Shown: positions 22,861 through 26,073 of the stretch, piece by piece
Layout of the letters: each line of letters opens with the position of its first letter
Numbering within the stretch: the stretch's first letter is position 1
Assembly (NCBI GenBank): GCA_045616985.1
Contig: JAZLHU010000004.1
Span: 1 to 26,073, forward strand
Length of the DNA: 26,073 nucleotides
DNA from: RUG13409 sp045616985
GTDB lineage: Bacteria; Bacillota; Clostridia; Peptostreptococcales; Anaerovoracaceae
Direction of reading: 5' to 3'
Notes under the pieces: generated by a model
What the model was told of the DNA's origin: nothing
What the model saw: the letters and a program-made list of their open reading frames with translations, nothing else
Databases searched by the model: none
Made by a program: the position numbers and the translations under genes

Positions 22861-25500
22861 ATGGCGCACAAGTATGTCTATTTATTCTCTGAAGGCAACG
22901 CAAAGATGCGTGAACTTCTCGGCGGAAAAGGTGCAAACCTTGCAGAAATGACCAACATCGGTCTTCCTGTTCCGCAAGGTTTTACGATCACCACAGAGGC
23001 ATGCACACAGTATTACAATGACGGGAAAAAGATTTCCCCTGAAATTCAGAAGGAAATCATGAAGTACATCGAAAAGATGGAAAAAATCAACGGCAAGAAG
23101 TTCGGAGATAAGAAAAATCCTCTTCTTGTTTCTGTCCGTTCGGGTGCAAGAGCTTCCATGCCGGGTATGATGGATACGATCCTTAACCTCGGACTTAACG
23201 AAGAGGTGGTAAATACTATTGCCGAAAAGTCCGGCAACCCGCGTTGGGCCTGGGACTGCTACAGAAGATTCATCCAGATGTTCTCTGACGTAGTTATGGA
23301 GGTCGGCAAGAAATATTTTGAAGAACTCATCGACAGGATGAAGGAAAAGAAGGGCTACAAGTTTGACGTTGATATGACAGCAGAAGACCTTAAGGTCCTT
23401 GCAGGACAGTTTAAGGCAGAGTATAAAAAGAAGATAGGAAAGCCATTCCCCGATGATCCGAAGCAGCAGCTCTTTGCGGCCATCGAAGCAGTATTCAGAT
23501 CATGGGATAACCCAAGAGCAAACGTATACAGAAGAGATAATGATATTCCGTATTCCTGGGGCACGGCAGTAAACGTAATGCCTATGGTATTCGGAAATAT
23601 GGGCGAAACATCAGGTACGGGAGTTGCTTTCACAAGAGATCCTGCCACGGGAAAAAAGCAGCTTATGGGCGAATTCCTTTTTAATGCTCAGGGCGAAGAT
23701 GTGGTTGCGGGTGTAAGAACACCGATGCCCATAGCAGAGCTTAAGAAGTATATGCCGGAGGTTTACGACCAGTTTGTAAAGGTTTGCAATACACTTGAAA
23801 AGCACTACAGAGATATGCAGGATATGGAGTTTACCATTGAAGACAGAAAGCTCTATATGCTTCAGACAAGAAACGGTAAGAGAACAGCACAGGCTGCACT
23901 TAAAATCGCATGTGATCTTGTAGACGAAAAGATGATTACTGCAAAAGAAGCTGTTGCTATGATCGACCCGAGAAACTTAGATACACTTCTTCACCCAACC
24001 TTTGATGCAAAGGCGCTTAAAAACGCAGTGCCGATCGGAAAAGGACTCGGTGCTTCCCCGGGCGCTGCATCCGGTAAGATCGTATTTACGGCAGAGGAAG
24101 CAAAGGCTATCGTAGAAAAGGATAAGAAAGCAAGGGTTATTCTTGTAAGACTCGAAACCTCACCTGAAGACATTGAAGGCATGAAGGCTGCTCAGGGTAT
24201 CCTGACAGTAAGAGGTGGAATGACGTCTCACGCTGCAGTAGTTGCCCGCGGAATGGGCGAATGCTGCGTATCCGGCTGCGGAGACATCAAGATGAATGAA
24301 GCAAAAAAGCAGTTCGAGCTTGGCGGCAAGATCTATAAAGAGGGAGACCTTATTTCTCTTGACGGTTCCACGGGAAATATCTATGCAGGAGCGCTTCCTA
24401 CGGTAGATGCAAAGATCGCAGGAGAATTCAAGAGGATCATGACCTGGGCTGACAAGTACAGAAAGCTTAAGGTCAGAACAAATGCAGATACACCTGCAGA
24501 TGCAAATAAGGCTATCGAGCTTGGTGCAGAAGGCATTGGTCTTACAAGAACAGAGCACATGTTCTTTGATGAAGACAGAATTGCAGCATTCAGAGAAATG
24601 ATCTGTTCAGATACAGTTGAAGAGAGAAAGAAAGCTCTTAAGAAGATCGAGCCAATGCAGCAGAAAGACTTTGAGGGCATTTACGAAGCAATGGGCAGCT
24701 TCCCTGTAACCATCAGACTACTTGATCCGCCGCTTCACGAATTCGTTCCAAAGGAAGAAGCTGAGATCAAAGAGCTTGCAAAGGCTCAGGGCAAGAGCGT
24801 AAAGCAGATTAAGGACATCATTGCAGGACTTCACGAATTCAATCCGATGATGGGACATCGCGGATGCAGGCTTGCAGTTACATATCCTGAAATCGCGGCA
24901 ATGCAGACAGAAGCAATAATCAAGGCTGCTCTTAAGGTTTCGAAGAAGCACCCGACATGGAAGATCGTTCCTGAAATCATGATCCCTCTTGTAGGAGAGG
25001 TTAAGGAACTTAAATATGTAAAGAGCGTTGTTGTTGAAACAGCAGATGCTATCATTGCAAAAAGCGGAACAAAAATGAAGTATCTTGTTGGTACAATGAT
25101 CGAGATCCCAAGAGCTGCTCTTACGGCTGACGAGATCGCAAAGGAAGCGGAATTCTTCTCATTCGGTACAAACGATCTTACGCAGATGACCTTCGGATTC
25201 TCCAGAGACGATGCCGGAAAATTCCTTTCCGATTACTATGACAAGAAGATCTATGAAAACGATCCGTTTGCAAAGGTAGATCAGACAGGTGTCGGTTCTC
25301 TTGTTAAGATGGCTGCAAGCCTCGGACGCCAAACTCGCCCGGACATTCACCTTGGTGTTTGCGGAGAACACGGCGGAGATCCTTCTTCCGTTGAATTCTT
25401 CCACAGAGCTGGTCTTGATTACGTGTCCTGCTCACCATTCAGAGTTCCGATCGCACGCCTTGCTGCAGCACAGGCAGCTATCAAGGAGCAGGGAAAATAA
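22861..25500 (+). CDS. ppdK: Pyruvate, phosphate dikinase
   Basis: An 879-residue PPDK, interconverting pyruvate + ATP + phosphate with PEP + AMP + pyrophosphate. The N-terminal nucleotide-binding domain begins with LLGGKGANLAEM and has SVRSGARASMPGMMDT (91-106). The swivelling phosphohistidine domain has GGMTSHAAVVARGMG (452-466), with catalytic His457 and a Thr at 455 where a PDRP regulator acts in other organisms; no PDRP gene is seen here. The C-terminal PEP/pyruvate barrel ends with GVCGEHGGDP, whose Cys is the general acid. Length fits bacterial PPDK. gaaggga precedes the ATG. It lies 48 nt after the symporter with an AT-rich spacer that may hold a weak promoter, and it has a strong terminator. 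Confidence 0.98.
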   Translation: MAHKYVYLFSEGNAKMRELLGGKGANLAEMTNIGLPVPQGFTITTEACTQYYNDGKKISPEIQKEIMKYIEKMEKINGKKFGDKKNPLLVSVRSGARASMPGMMDTILNLGLNEEVVNTIAEKSGNPRWAWDCYRRFIQMFSDVVMEVGKKYFEELIDRMKEKKGYKFDVDMTAEDLKVLAGQFKAEYKKKIGKPFPDDPKQQLFAAIEAVFRSWDNPRANVYRRDNDIPYSWGTAVNVMPMVFGNMGETSGTGVAFTRDPATGKKQLMGEFLFNAQGEDVVAGVRTPMPIAELKKYMPEVYDQFVKVCNTLEKHYRDMQDMEFTIEDRKLYMLQTRNGKRTAQAALKIACDLVDEKMITAKEAVAMIDPRNLDTLLHPTFDAKALKNAVPIGKGLGASPGAASGKIVFTAEEAKAIVEKDKKARVILVRLETSPEDIEGMKAAQGILTVRGGMTSHAAVVARGMGECCVSGCGDIKMNEAKKQFELGGKIYKEGDLISLDGSTGNIYAGALPTVDAKIAGEFKRIMTWADKYRKLKVRTNADTPADANKAIELGAEGIGLTRTEHMFFDEDRIAAFREMICSDTVEERKKALKKIEPMQQKDFEGIYEAMGSFPVTIRLLDPPLHEFVPKEEAEIKELAKAQGKSVKQIKDIIAGLHEFNPMMGHRGCRLAVTYPEIAAMQTEAIIKAALKVSKKHPTWKIVPEIMIPLVGEVKELKYVKSVVVETADAIIAKSGTKMKYLVGTMIEIPRAALTADEIAKEAEFFSFGTNDLTQMTFGFSRDDAGKFLSDYYDKKIYENDPFAKVDQTGVGSLVKMAASLGRQTRPDIHLGVCGEHGGDPSSVEFFHRAGLDYVSCSPFRVPIARLAAAQAAIKEQGK

Positions 25501-25507
25501 TTAATAC

Positions 25508-25535
25508 AAAGCGGAGCTTCGGCTCCGCTTTTTTT
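25508..25535 (+). terminator. Rho-independent terminator of ppdK
   Basis: A 10-bp stem (25508-25517 with 25522-25531), stable TTCG tetraloop, and an unbroken T-run after the right arm. Confidence 0.95.
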
Positions 25536-25553
25536 GAATTTTTTGCAAATCTC

Positions 25554-25591
25554 TTGATTTTTTGTCACATATAAGGTATAATATAAGTGAC
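25554..25591 (+). promoter_or_regulatory. Promoter with inverted-repeat operator of the AbiEi-like gene
   Basis: TTGATT (25554-25559) and TATAAT (25577-25582) are 17 bp apart, a good sigma-A promoter. gtcacatata (25564-25573) and tataagtgac (25582-25591) form an inverted repeat matching at 9 of 10 positions around the -10. Known AbiEi antitoxins repress their own promoter through inverted repeats, so this is a likely operator. Confidence 0.75.
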
Positions 25592-25611
25592 TTTTATAAG
25601 GGAGTGAAACA

Positions 25612-26073
25612 ATGCCGAGAGAAAAATATTTGGAAGCAATCAAAGAACGGATTTCTAAAGAAGCAGACGGAAGTGTTTTCGTGCTGTCCGACTTTTCCGA
25701 TATTGCTGAAGCATCGGCGGTTCGCAAAGCGATCACCCGAATTGAAAATGATAAAACGCTGATTCGCATTATGCGTGGCGTATATTACAAACCTGAATAT
25801 AATGCTCTGCTCGGTGAAACCGTTGCCCCTTCGCCGGATGCTGTCGCCCATGCGATTGCCCGAAATTTCGGTTGGACGGTCGTTCCCTGCGGCGATACTG
25901 CTTTGAATCTGCTCGGACTGTCAACGCAAGTGCCGTCTCAATGGGTTTATGTTTCAGATGGTGCTTATAAGGAATATTCTTTTGGTAATACCGTTATCAG
26001 TTTTAAGAAAACCGCTAACAAAGAGATTTCCAATGTTTCGTACAAAACGGCGCTGGTCATTCAGGCACTCAAA
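25612..26073 (+). CDS. abiEi: AbiEi-type antitoxin / DUF6088 transcriptional regulator (partial, runs off the window)
   Basis: 154 codons are open to the last base, so the C-terminus is outside the window. The start is ATG 25612 with agggag upstream. The N-terminal part (FVLSDFSDIAEASAVRKAITRI at about 23-44, then IMRGVYYKP at 53-61) looks like the winged-helix DNA-binding domain of AbiEi; APSPDAVAHAIARNFGW and VPCGDTALNLLGLS follow as in the DUF6088/AbiEi group. In type IV toxin-antitoxin systems AbiEi represses the operon and counters AbiEii, a nucleotidyltransferase toxin expected to follow. Six of seven arginine codons are CGN, unlike the AGA-rich neighbours, consistent with acquisition by transfer. 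A regulator without a toxin remains possible. Confidence 0.85.
   Translation, partial: MPREKYLEAIKERISKEADGSVFVLSDFSDIAEASAVRKAITRIENDKTLIRIMRGVYYKPEYNALLGETVAPSPDAVAHAIARNFGWTVVPCGDTALNLLGLSTQVPSQWVYVSDGAYKEYSFGNTVISFKKTANKEISNVSYKTALVIQALK

Overview
The window reads as a chromosomal segment of a low-to-mid GC anaerobic Firmicute, most likely class Clostridia (Lachnospiraceae or a near relative). This is judged from a CIRCE-controlled groESL operon, strong AGGAGG ribosome sites, extended -10 promoters (TGnTATAAT), ATP-type PEP carboxykinase plus pyruvate phosphate dikinase, and many SpoIIE/RsbW/STAS signalling genes. No rRNA, tRNA, CRISPR array, transposase or phage gene was seen.

Layout. 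(1) 1-409: gene-free DNA with two identical 117-bp repeats 260 bp apart and an imperfect inverted repeat. (2) 410-2553: promoter, perfect CIRCE operator, groES, groEL, terminator. (3) 2612-5152: a reverse-strand phosphotransferase-fold protein divergent from a membrane SpoIIE-type phosphatase, sharing a short spacer with a palindromic -10. (4) 5154-7793: a PNPOx-like flavin protein (-), pckA (+) and a MaoC-like hydratase (-). (5) 7898-16436: eight co-directional genes without an internal terminator: AEC permease, DUF5058-type membrane protein and a small membrane partner, MalY/PatB-type aminotransferase/C-S lyase, PAP2 phosphatase, an ABC ATPase with a degenerate RsbW-like tail, a substrate-binding/permease fusion whose binding lobes are in reversed order, and a PlsC-like acyltransferase with a zinc ribbon. 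(6) 16491-17022: a 50-nt palindrome, then HU with its own promoter and terminator. (7) 17069-22812: a compact operon of STAS protein, RelA/SpoT-type alarmone synthetase, RsbW-like kinase, an 810-residue membrane sensor with a SpoIIE phosphatase, and a sodium:alanine symporter. (8) 22861-25535: ppdK and terminator. (9) 25554-26073: the start of an AbiEi-type antitoxin gene behind a promoter that contains an inverted-repeat operator; it runs off the window.

How the parts fit. The operon at 17069-21337 has the three classic partner-switching components (phosphatase, kinase, STAS switch) but no sigma factor; a (p)ppGpp synthetase-like gene sits between the STAS and kinase genes. I infer that partner switching here may control alarmone synthesis or be tuned with it. 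A second SpoIIE phosphatase (3560-5152) and an ABC ATPase carrying an RsbW-like tail (12498-13604) suggest that the same signalling chemistry reaches membrane transport. The transporters and amino-acid enzyme (AEC, DUF5058 pair, MalY-like, ABC, AGCS) fit an amino-acid-using anaerobe, and pckA and ppdK set the PEP/pyruvate/oxaloacetate node. Family names come from motif recognition by eye; no database search was run. Start codons were moved from the longest open frame where the ribosome site clearly favoured a shorter one (MaoC, ABC permease, HU, STAS, Rel, RsbW-like and the large SpoIIE gene).
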